From DATLSM01 sp963722965 (GTDB lineage Bacteria; Actinomycetota; Thermoleophilia; Solirubrobacterales; 70-9): a DNA stretch of 64,000 nt. The DNA lies in contig CAVROX010000007.1 of NCBI GenBank assembly GCA_963722965.1, positions 225,664 to 289,663 on the forward strand. Direction: 5' to 3'. Both the position numbers and the translations under genes were made by a program. The notes beneath the pieces are model-generated. The model saw only the letters and a program-made list of their open reading frames with translations. It searched no databases and was not told the origin of the DNA. Shown here in pieces: positions 1 to 6,618 of this stretch. Every line of letters starts with the position of its first letter. The first letter of the stretch is position 1.

Positions 1-621
1 GTCGGCCGCGTCGGCCAGCCGCGTGGCGGCCTGGGCCTCGCCCTCGGCGTTGATGATCTTGGCCCGGCGCTCGCGCTCTGCCTCGGCCTGGCGGGCGATC
101 GCGTGCTGCATCCGCTCGGGGATCTCGACGTCCTTGATCTCGACCGTGGTCACCTTGATCCCCCAGGGCTCGGTCTGCGAGTCGATGATCTTCTGAAGCG
201 ACTCGTTGAGGCTCTCGCGCTCGGCCAGCAGGTGGTCGAGGTCGGCGCCGCCCAGCACCGAGCGCAGCGTCGTCTGGGCGATCTGGAGGGTCGCGTTGTG
301 GAAGTTCTCGACCTCGTTGACCGCCCTGTTGGGATCGACCACGCGGTAGTAGGCGACCGCGGTGACCCGCACCGGGATGTTGTCGCGGGTGATGACCTCC
401 TGCGGCGGCACGGTCAGCGTGACCGTTCGCAGGCTGACCCGCACCATCCGGTCGATCGTCGGGATGAGCAGGATCAGGCCCGGGCCGCGCAGGTCCATCA
501 GCCGGCCGAGCCGGAACACCACGCCCCGTTCGTACTCGCGCAACACCCGTACCGAGGCGCCCACCAGGAAGAGGGCGAGGATCGCCAGGAAAATCACTAC
601 GGCACCGATCGCTGCTCCCAT
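1..621 (-). CDS. Slipin / SPFH (band 7) membrane protein, partial
   Basis: The reading frame is open at the window edge, so the C-terminus is missing; 207 codons are visible from the ATG at 621. One membrane segment occupies residues 3-22, followed by VLREYERGVVFRLGR and RGPGLILLIPTIDR, the standard start of a band 7/SPFH domain, then TVPPQEVITRDN and the LLAERESLNESLQ helix. Slipins assemble into large rings in the inner membrane and work with NfeD-type partners in membrane quality control. The ATG follows the TAG of the upstream nfeD frame with no gap, which fixes the start and shows translational coupling. Family assignment is secure from the motifs; the exact client is unknown. Confidence 0.9.
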   Translation of the reverse strand, partial: MGAAIGAVVIFLAILALFLVGASVRVLREYERGVVFRLGRLMDLRGPGLILLIPTIDRMVRVSLRTVTLTVPPQEVITRDNIPVRVTAVAYYRVVDPNRAVNEVENFHNATLQIAQTTLRSVLGGADLDHLLAERESLNESLQKIIDSQTEPWGIKVTTVEIKDVEIPERMQHAIARQAEAERERRAKIINAEGEAQAATRLADAAD

Positions 622-1082
622 CTATGCGGGCGCTCCTTCCTCGGCTGCGGCTGTCGGCCGGACGATCAGGGTCAGTCCGTCGACCGACTCGATCGTGACT
701 CTACCCCCCATGGGGATCGGTGCCTCCCCCTCTGCGAGGCGAGCCCCCCAGATAGACCCCTGCACGAAGACCTGTCCCTCGGGGTCAATCGGTGAGCGGA
801 CCTCGGCGTTGGCGCCATTCAGCTCCTCATAGCCGGTGCGCACCGGCTGGCTGTGGTAGGAGGCGAGCACCTTGTGCGAGGCGAACCAGACGAAGGCGCC
901 GAGAGCCAAAGGGACTGCGACTATCACGGCCACGGGAAGGTCGTGGCCTTCTTCGCGGTACAGGATCCCGCAACGATGAGGGCGCTGATCCCAAGCGCGC
1001 CGAGGAGGCCGATCGGCAGGTGCGCCTCTCCTATGAGCAGGGCGACGGCCAGCGCCAGGAGGAGTATGGCGGGAAGGCTCAC
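622..1082 (-). pseudogene. nfeD: nfeD, slipin partner, broken by a one-base frameshift
   Basis: Two overlapping frames together give one NfeD protein. The upstream frame, from GTG at 1082, supplies the membrane part (VSLPAILLLALAVALLIGEA, then LPIGLLGALGISALIVAG). The downstream frame supplies GILYREEGHDLPVAVIVAV, a further membrane segment, and an OB-fold domain with NAEVRSPIDPEGQVFVQG and VDGLTLIV. They would join if one G were added to the G-run near 966-970. As written, the upstream frame stops at 924. NfeD OB domains partner slipins, and the slipin starts directly after this stop. Either a true frameshift mutation or a sequencing error in a homopolymer would explain it; reads would decide. 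Confidence 0.75.
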
Positions 1083-1140
1083 CGCCTTATTATCCGCGGC
1101 AGTTTTGGGGGAGGGGACGCCTAAACCCGGCCAAATGCCG

Positions 1141-1722
1141 ATGGCCAGGCGCCCGCCGAACCCGCGACGCCTGAACCCGAACGGATGGAGGCCCTTGAGC
1201 GACAGCAAGAGTCAGCCGCTTGAGGAGCGCGATAAGGCGCTCTTTTGGCTGAACGATCATTGCGGCAAGATGGTCGACGTGACCCTGCAGCTGGGTGACG
1301 GCGATTCGATCGTGAACTTGCTGGAAGTCGAAGGCGAGCTAAGCCATTGGCGCCAGCATGAGGCGGGCCAGGAGATTCCGGCCTTGGACCCGGCTGAACT
1401 CCATGACGACATCATCGACTGCTCCTCGGCGGTCTCCCATCTGCTCCAGGTCGGCGGCTTTCACAACCCGACGATGGACACGGTGGGGCTGGCGAGCTGG
1501 GGCGATCCCGGCCCGGGCCGAGAGGTGACGATCCACGTCAAGCCCTACGGCCCCGAAGCCCACACCTTCATCGAGTTCATGCCCGGGGTGACGCCGCCCG
1601 CCGAGCGCTACTGGGGCAGGTCCAACTCTCATCCGGGAGGCGGGCCGGGGTGGATTCCCCAGAGCGCCTTCTCCGCCAGCTACCTGGCCGGCTTTGCGCT
1701 GCGCCATCCGCCGGGGTTGTAG
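1141..1722 (+). CDS. NlpC/P60-like protein without visible signal peptide
   Basis: About 193 residues. The C-terminal half has IIDCSSAVSHLLQVGGF, where the Cys sits as in NlpC/P60 cysteine peptidases, then EVTIHVKPYGPEAHTFIEF with a candidate catalytic His, and a closing ASYLAGFALRHPPGL. The tail resembles the secreted NlpC-like protein at 41.7-42.3 kb (STAGFVVRHPAGY), so the two are probably relatives. The N-terminal ~70 residues (ERDKALFWLNDHCGKMVDVTLQLGD) match nothing I recognise and replace a signal peptide. The start is uncertain: ATG 1141 and TTG 1195 are both possible and neither has a strong ribosome site. Peptidoglycan hydrolysis is an inference from the fold. Confidence 0.6.
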   Translation: MARRPPNPRRLNPNGWRPLSDSKSQPLEERDKALFWLNDHCGKMVDVTLQLGDGDSIVNLLEVEGELSHWRQHEAGQEIPALDPAELHDDIIDCSSAVSHLLQVGGFHNPTMDTVGLASWGDPGPGREVTIHVKPYGPEAHTFIEFMPGVTPPAERYWGRSNSHPGGGPGWIPQSAFSASYLAGFALRHPPGL

Positions 1723-1724
1723 CG

Positions 1725-1952
1725 ATGGAGAGAAACACATTGGCACTCGATGCTCGACCGTCGTTTACATGCGACGACTTGTTGACCCCCTCCGATGTGG
1801 CGGCGGTTCTCCAGGTCCAGCGCTCGACAGCGCTCGACTACATGCGACGGGGAGTCATTCCCGCCTGCAAAATCGGGCGCCGTTGGTACGCGCTTCGCTC
1901 GCGGCTTGACGCCTACATCGGTGATCTGTTCGAACCCGAGGTGTACAAGTAA
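1725..1952 (+). CDS. Excisionase-like helix-turn-helix protein
   Basis: 75 residues from ATG 1725. The core LLTPSDVAAVLQVQRSTALDYMRRGVIPACKIGRRWYALRSRLDAYI is a MerR/excisionase-type winged helix: a helix-turn-helix, then the G(R)RW(Y) wing typical of Xis and AlpA-like proteins. It starts 2 bp after the preceding stop and converges with the RES gene. With a tyrosine integrase 1.3 kb away on the same element, a role as directionality factor is plausible. Such proteins can also be simple transcription regulators of mobile elements. Confidence 0.7.
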   Translation: MERNTLALDARPSFTCDDLLTPSDVAAVLQVQRSTALDYMRRGVIPACKIGRRWYALRSRLDAYIGDLFEPEVYK

Positions 1953-1991
1953 ACCGGTTCGGGCAACTATCAAATGTCGACACGTAGGGCG

Positions 1992-2642
1992 CTAGAAGAC
2001 TCGGATGGCGAAAGAGCGAGCGATAGAGGTCAGGGCCGGGTTCTCAGGCTCGATCGGCTGTCGAGAAAGCTCTTTGATCTCAACATCGTGAAAGACGGCC
2101 CAGCACTCCCATTCCGTGTTAAGGCGAGAGAGGTAGCGGATTCCAGCAAACGATGGTTCGCCGCCTGACTCCCGGTGCTCAAAGGCCCACTTCCCGATCC
2201 AGCGGGTGATGCGTCGGTCCCCTCCCCGAACCGTCGGCACATCGAGCTCGGAGTAGCCGTAGTAGGCGAGAAGCGGGGCAAGCTCATCCTCCAGGTGGCG
2301 CCGCGTTTTTAGTGCCTCAACATCGAGAAATTGGATGGAAGGCAGGTTTTCGGTCGGAACGAAGGTCGCTTGCACCGCGATTCGTTGATTGCGCCAATCC
2401 GCAGGGACCTCGCCGACGTTCATGAAGCCATCCTCTGCGGCCGCCGATGCCAACGCCGGGTTAGGGCGAAAGCGCGAAAGGGTCTCCCCAAAACACGCCG
2501 TTAGATCGGTGGCGAAATAGCAGACACCGTAGTTTTCGGTCGGGCTGTCGAACCGATTACCGGCCCTCGGATAGTCGAGATCGTCGGCTCGGGGAGGGTC
2601 GGGGAAGCTGATCGGGTCTGGCGTCCGACCCACCCGCCACAC
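1992..2642 (-). CDS. RES-domain toxin
   Basis: 216 residues, GTG start at 2642. The sequence carries the RES pattern: Arg in GNRFDSP, Glu in CFGETLSRF and Ser in IRYLSRLN, with the strand NYGVCYFATD. RES toxins such as MbcT act on cellular NAD and stop growth. The gene lies 41 bp downstream of a gene resembling the cognate Xre/MbcA antitoxin on the same strand, the usual antitoxin-first order of these pairs. The location on an integrase-bearing element fits a stabilisation role. Toxicity and NAD depletion are inferred from the family. Confidence 0.8.
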   Translation of the reverse strand: MWRVGRTPDPISFPDPPRADDLDYPRAGNRFDSPTENYGVCYFATDLTACFGETLSRFRPNPALASAAAEDGFMNVGEVPADWRNQRIAVQATFVPTENLPSIQFLDVEALKTRRHLEDELAPLLAYYGYSELDVPTVRGGDRRITRWIGKWAFEHRESGGEPSFAGIRYLSRLNTEWECWAVFHDVEIKELSRQPIEPENPALTSIARSFAIRVF

Positions 2643-2683
2643 CCCGGCGCTGGGTGGTTTGACGATCTCTAGGGTGATTCAGC

Positions 2684-3058
2684 TCACCCCCCCGATATAT
2701 ACGCTTTCGCCGCCACCATGACCTCCTGAAAACGCCCCTCATTGATCGCCAAGAGCGGTGACTCGTCATTAAGTTGAGGATTGAGCCCAATGAACCATGC
2801 ACGGATCGTGTACTTGGACTCCTCTGCAAGAAGCAAGCGAAATATCTGATAGGCAGTACGTAGGCGCTCCTCTGCCGCAGCACGGGGCGAACGGGTTCCT
2901 TCTGCCCAGCGCCCGACTGCCTTTGGGTCCTGAACACCGGCCAGGGTTGCGACTAGCTTTCGTCCAAGCACCTCTTCTAGGAACCTTGTGATCTGCTGAA
3001 TGGTTGATTCGGTCGTCTGACGATGCGCCTCCCTGGATGCGATTGTCAGGTCTGCCAT
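2684..3058 (-). CDS. Xre/MbcA/ParS-type antitoxin
   Basis: About 124 residues from the ATG at 3058, which has AGGAG about 6 bp upstream; an in-frame start at 3118 is less well supported. The central part (TRFLEEVLGRKLVATLAGVQDPKAVGRWAEG) is a DNA-binding helical region, and the C-terminus (FIGLNPQLNDESPLLAINEGRFQEVMVAAKAYI) is the toxin-binding domain found beside RES toxins, where the tail blocks the toxin pocket. The stop codon is 41 bp before the RES start. Autoregulation is expected for the family; no operator could be assigned. Confidence 0.75.
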   Translation of the reverse strand: MADLTIASREAHRQTTESTIQQITRFLEEVLGRKLVATLAGVQDPKAVGRWAEGTRSPRAAAEERLRTAYQIFRLLLAEESKYTIRAWFIGLNPQLNDESPLLAINEGRFQEVMVAAKAYISGG

Positions 3059-3239
3059 AGGTAGCTCCTCGTGGTCGGGTGCAGTCCAAAGGCTATGAAG
3101 CCGATCGGACGCACCCATGTTGACCTTGCTAATACCTTGTTAGGGACCCTTAAAGGTAGCATCTTGGCCCAGGAAAGGCCTGAATCCCGAACCTGTAGTC
3201 GCTTTGCTTGACCACGATTTGGTCCCGCGCCACGGTGCC

Positions 3240-4427
3240 TTATGCGAAGGCGTCGGTCAGTTTTGCGGCGTCGTCCTTGCGGGGCCTGCTGTGCAGGTAC
3301 CTTTCCGTGACCTGCAGGCTGCTGTGTCCCATCAGCGCCTGAACGCTAACCGGGTCAAAGCTGCGCACTGCCAAGCTTCCGAAGGTATGGCGCAGGTCAT
3401 GAAATCGACGCACCCGAACCCCGGCCGTCTCCTGAGCCTCGATGAATCGACGCCGCACGACGGCCCTATCCAGCGGTCGCCCGTCGCTTCGACAGAAGAC
3501 GTGATCCCCCCTGCTCGTGAAATCTCCGCGCTCAGACAGGCGCTTGAGGGCCTCGGCAGCCTGATCGGCCAGCGGTACCACCCGATGCCGGCGACTCTTG
3601 GTCGAGGCCACTTCCTCTCCAGCCGAGACCGCTCGCGCGACGATCAGACGGCCCTCCTCCAAACCAACATCTGACCATTTCAGCGCGAGCAGCTCGCCAA
3701 GACGTAGACCGGTAAAGGCAGCCACCGTGAACAGCTCACCGTCTTGATCGGCGGCGGCTTTTGCAATGGCCCGAACCTCATCGGGCTCAAAGACCTCGAT
3801 CGGCTTGGCACCGCCCTCTGGGCGCCGGGTTGTTTCGCTGACCGGATTGACCCGTAGGCCGAAGGAATCGCTCCGCATCGCGTGGGCGAAGATCGCGTGA
3901 AGGACTTGGCGAAACTTGTTGACGTTTCGAGCGGCCAGGCCTTCTCGATCCAAGCCGGCCAGGAATCGTTGAACGTCGGCGGTGGTGATCGTCGCAAGCT
4001 CTTCCCCGCCGAACGTCCTCATCAAGCGCGCGCTTTTCTTCTTGTCGCCGGGTTTGGGTGCTCGCAGCATGTAGCCGTAATCCTTCAAGGTGGACGGCCG
4101 AACTCGCTTCTCGCCCTCGAGGTGTCTGACCCAAGCCGATGCCGCATCGTCGAAGGTGGCCGCCCGGTTCTCCGGTGTAAGCCGAAGCGCCTCCTCGTGA
4201 TCAGCGATCACGCGGGCCATCTCAACATGGGCCCGTCGTTCATCTAGAAATCCAGTCTCGACCCTTCCCGAGGGTTTGACCCAGACTCCTCGCTCATTTT
4301 TCTCGAGCCAAGCGGGCCCCAACCGCCGCTTTCGCTGGGCTCGCGTGCTGTCGCGCCACTTGGCCTCGAAGAAGACCTTGCCCTTGTGTTCGCGGATGAC
4401 CAGAAACGCTTGGGAAGCATCGGGCAT
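3240..4427 (-). CDS. Tyrosine site-specific recombinase (integrase)
   Basis: 395 residues, complete. The N-terminus (FLVIREHKGKVFFEAKWRD) resembles the arm-binding start of phage integrases, residues ~100-190 form the SAM-like core-binding domain, and the catalytic domain shows Arg in TGLRLGELLALKW (~240), HDLRH (His ~343, Arg ~346), His in LMGHSSLQVT (~368) and Tyr in ERYLHSR (~377). All catalytic positions are present, so the enzyme looks functional. It is transcribed away from a scrap of tRNA-Pro at 4568-4614, its probable attachment site, with tandem repeats at 4466-4487 in between. The rest of the element extends leftwards. Confidence 0.93.
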   Translation of the reverse strand: MPDASQAFLVIREHKGKVFFEAKWRDSTRAQRKRRLGPAWLEKNERGVWVKPSGRVETGFLDERRAHVEMARVIADHEEALRLTPENRAATFDDAASAWVRHLEGEKRVRPSTLKDYGYMLRAPKPGDKKKSARLMRTFGGEELATITTADVQRFLAGLDREGLAARNVNKFRQVLHAIFAHAMRSDSFGLRVNPVSETTRRPEGGAKPIEVFEPDEVRAIAKAAADQDGELFTVAAFTGLRLGELLALKWSDVGLEEGRLIVARAVSAGEEVASTKSRRHRVVPLADQAAEALKRLSERGDFTSRGDHVFCRSDGRPLDRAVVRRRFIEAQETAGVRVRRFHDLRHTFGSLAVRSFDPVSVQALMGHSSLQVTERYLHSRPRKDDAAKLTDAFA

Positions 4428-4465
4428 GGAACCAATTTAGCGGCCGCGAGGATGGAAACTCGCCG

Positions 4466-4487
4466 TGGGTACCAATATGGGTACCAA
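4466..4487. repeat. Tandem TGGGTACCAA repeat beside the integrase
   Basis: TGGGTACCAA occurs exactly at 4466-4475 and 4478-4487, a 12-bp period, between the integrase start and the tRNA-Pro scrap. Spacing near one helical turn and position suggest integrase arm-type binding sites. Variants of the motif sit just after tRNA-Arg (16232-16251) and tRNA-His (28209-28230). Confidence 0.5.
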
Positions 4488-4567
4488 GCGAAACTGATCA
4501 CGCCTGACAAATAGACCGCTTAAATAAGCCAATTTGTGCCTGACGGACCTCCGCTAGTACCATTTTC

Positions 4568-4614
4568 CCTGCTTTGGGGGCAGGAGATTGCTGGTTCAAA
4601 TCCAGCCGCCCCGA
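4568..4614 (+). repeat. tRNA-Pro(TGG) 3' fragment, probable attachment site
   Basis: The segment reads as the 3' half of a tRNA-Pro: anticodon stem CCTGC/GCAGG enclosing TTTGGGG (anticodon TGG), T-arm GCTGG-TTCAAAT-CCAGC and acceptor strand CGCCCCG with discriminator A. No 5' half is present; the bases before it do not pair with the acceptor. This is the scar expected when an element integrates into a tRNA 3' end, and its orientation places the element to its left. I found no intact tRNA-Pro in 1-4568, so the other end should be outside the window. Confidence 0.75.
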
Positions 4615-4711
4615 TCGGAACCATTGGACCGTTTGTCAGGGTTTCCCAGTTCAGCTTGGACGCTTCGTCTGATCGCTTCCGTCCGATCGGATGCGCTCTA
4701 ATAGGCGCCAC

Positions 4712-4963
4712 ATGGAAGGTGAGCGGATCGCGCATCGGATCGAGCGCGCGGTGTTTGAAACCGACCGACAGCTGATTGTCGGTGACGTGACCCTGCCGCC
4801 GGAGGGCTACCAGAGCCGGTTCTCGGACGCCCTCAATCGCGGAGACCTCGCTTTCGTCCCGCTGACCAACGTGGAAATCACCTCGCTTGAGACGGGCAAA
4901 GTGAACGAGCGGCCATTCATCGTGATCGGCAAAGCCCACATCCGGGTCGCCTTCACCGACTAG
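4712..4963 (+). CDS. Small conserved actinobacterial protein (DUF6812-like)
   Basis: 83 residues from ATG 4712. The pattern ETDRQLIVGDVTLPPEGYQSRFSDALNRGDLAFVPLTNVEITSLE with a closing PFIVIGKAHIRVAF matches, from memory, a small beta-rich family in which the LPPEGYxSRLSDxLN core is diagnostic (DUF6812). Function unknown. The stop codon TAG lies inside the CTAG target of the adjacent IS982 element, so the insertion left the protein intact. An upstream in-frame start at 4691 would add seven residues. Confidence 0.65.
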   Translation: MEGERIAHRIERAVFETDRQLIVGDVTLPPEGYQSRFSDALNRGDLAFVPLTNVEITSLETGKVNERPFIVIGKAHIRVAFTD

Positions 4964-5964
4964 ATGAGTTGTGCCACGCCCCACCCCATCAGGTCGTGTA
5001 GGAGGCCAGCGAGCGGCTGGGGCGGCCGAGCCGGTGGTTCAGTGTCACCGCGGCCGCCAGCGCGGCGAAGCGCATCGCGATGCGCACGAACAGGTTGTGA
5101 AGGGTGCGAGCCCCATGCCGCTCGAGGGTGAGGATGTCCTTGGCGGTCCAGTAGATCGACTCGATTCGCTGGCGGATCGGCGCCAGGTGAGGCCCGTGGC
5201 CGCGCTCGTCCCTGCGGCGCGGACGGACGATCTTCGCTTCGAGCTTGGCGAGTTCGGCTTCAAAGCGCTGGCCGCGGAAGTTCTTATCGCCGATCAGGAC
5301 CAGCGTCTGACCGGGCTGGCGCTGACAGCGCGCAACGAGCTTCAGGCAGACCTCCTTCTCGTCGAGCTTGGGGCTGGTCAGCGCCAGCGCCCTGGGCGTG
5401 CCATCGAGCGCGAACAGTGCGTGCAGCCGAAAGCCCCAGAAGAAGCGGCTGTGGCTGGCGCAGAAGCCGAAGTCGGCGGCGTCGGCGAGCTGGGAGCGCC
5501 TCGTCGTCGCGACCGAACGCGCGCACTCGACCGGGGTCGAGTCGACCAGCGCCAGATCGTCATAGAACCCCGGGCTTTGGCGGGCGAACTCGGCGATCAG
5601 CGCCTCGATCCGGTCTGCGAGGCGCAGCCGGCGCTTGTGGAAGGCGCTGCGCTCGGGAAGCGCCGGGAACAGGTGGCCCAATCGCAGCCGGGCGCTGGCC
5701 AGGAACCGCTGATCGGAGGGGATGCCGAGCATCGCCTGGGCGATGCACAGCGTGATGACCTCCGCGTCGGTGATCCTTCGCCTGGCGTTGGCGGCCCTGC
5801 CTGGCAGGAGATCGTCAACGGTGCAATAAACAAAGGTGAGCAGCAGATCGAGGTCGGCGTCCATCGTGGTCCTCCTCAGGATCGACGGTTGGTGATAGAC
5901 ACCGTCGACTTCGATCTGTCTGCTTATGTCCCCTTCCCGGATACGGCGCCGTGGCACAACTCAT
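4964..5964 (-). mobile_element. IS982-family insertion sequence
   Basis: The element spans about 1001 bp. The inverted repeat ATGAGTTGTGCCACG begins at 4964 and its exact reverse complement ends at 5964. Both ends are flanked by CTAG (4960-4963 and 5965-5968), read here as a 4-bp target duplication. The inner transposase fills most of the element. The insertion lies between the DUF6812-like gene and msrA and probably removed the msrA promoter or N-terminus. Confidence 0.85.
4989..5864 (-). CDS. IS982-family transposase
   Basis: About 291 residues from ATG 5864 (a longer frame to 5957 runs into the terminal repeat). Recognisable blocks are ITDAEVITLCIAQAMLGIPSDQRFL, ALVDSTPVECARS (first catalytic Asp), HSRFFWGFRLHALFALDG, LIGDKNFRGQRFE (second Asp) and RQRIESIYWTAKDILTLERHGARTLHNLFVRIA (catalytic Glu). 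All three DDE residues are present and the frame is open, so the copy may be active. It is a clear but diverged relative of the transposase at 57.0-57.9 kb. Confidence 0.92.
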   Translation of the reverse strand: MDADLDLLLTFVYCTVDDLLPGRAANARRRITDAEVITLCIAQAMLGIPSDQRFLASARLRLGHLFPALPERSAFHKRRLRLADRIEALIAEFARQSPGFYDDLALVDSTPVECARSVATTRRSQLADAADFGFCASHSRFFWGFRLHALFALDGTPRALALTSPKLDEKEVCLKLVARCQRQPGQTLVLIGDKNFRGQRFEAELAKLEAKIVRPRRRDERGHGPHLAPIRQRIESIYWTAKDILTLERHGARTLHNLFVRIAMRFAALAAAVTLNHRLGRPSRSLASYTT

Positions 5965-6012
5965 CTAGTAGCGAAGCCGGCATCGCGTTGTCCCAGCGCT
6001 AGGCTGTCAGGG

Positions 6013-6582
6013 GTGCGCCACGCCGTGCTCGACACTCCGATGCAGCCTCCCTTTCCCGAGGGAATCGAGACCGCCTACTTCGCGCTTGGTTGCTTCTGGG
6101 GGGCCGAGAGGCTCTTCTGGCAGCTAGACGGTGTCTACACCACGGCCGTCGGCTACATGAACGGGACCACGCCGGATCCGACCTATGAGCAGGTCTGTAG
6201 CGGTCGCACCGGCCATGCCGAGGCGGTAATGGTTGCCTTCGACCCGACGAAGATCTCCTACGCCGACCTGCTCAAGGTCTTTTTCGAGGAGCACGACCCG
6301 ACCCAGGGAATGCGCCAGGGAAACGACATCGGCACGCAGTACCGGTCCGGCATCTACTTCGTCAACGATGCCCAAAAAGCGATGGCGCAGGCGGCGCTGC
6401 ACGCCTATGACGAGGCACTGCGGGCAGCCGGCCACGCGCCGATCACAACCGAGATTGAGCCCGCCGGCTCCTTCTACTACGCCGAGGACTACCACCAGCA
6501 ATACCTGCACAAGGTGCCAAATGGCTATTGCGGTCTGGCCGGCACCGGTGTTTCCTGCCGGATTCCCGCCGCGACCACCTAG
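6013..6582 (+). CDS. msrA: Peptide-methionine (S)-S-oxide reductase MsrA
   Basis: About 189 residues. The catalytic motif GCFWGAERLFW is at residues ~26-36, followed by TTAVGYMNG, YEQVCSGRTGHAEAV, EEHDPTQGMRQGNDIGTQYRSGIYF and the C-terminal AEDYHQQYL and NGYCGLAGTGVSC with likely resolving cysteines. It repairs oxidised methionine using thioredoxin. GTG 6013 starts at VRHAVLDTP, which in longer homologues is preceded by ~35 residues; here an IS982 element ends 48 bp upstream, so the N-terminus and promoter may have been trimmed. The catalytic domain is complete. Confidence 0.92.
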   Translation: MRHAVLDTPMQPPFPEGIETAYFALGCFWGAERLFWQLDGVYTTAVGYMNGTTPDPTYEQVCSGRTGHAEAVMVAFDPTKISYADLLKVFFEEHDPTQGMRQGNDIGTQYRSGIYFVNDAQKAMAQAALHAYDEALRAAGHAPITTEIEPAGSFYYAEDYHQQYLHKVPNGYCGLAGTGVSCRIPAATT

Positions 6583-6618
6583 CTCGTTCACCGGCGCGCC
6601 GAATAGCATCCCGCGTCG

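Noticed and set aside
4536..4775. Frame containing QEIAGSNPAAPIG
   Set aside because: Translation of the tRNA-Pro scrap, not a protein.
4971..6002. 343-residue plus-strand frame across the IS982 copy
   Set aside because: Antisense of an intact transposase with all catalytic residues; not a gene.
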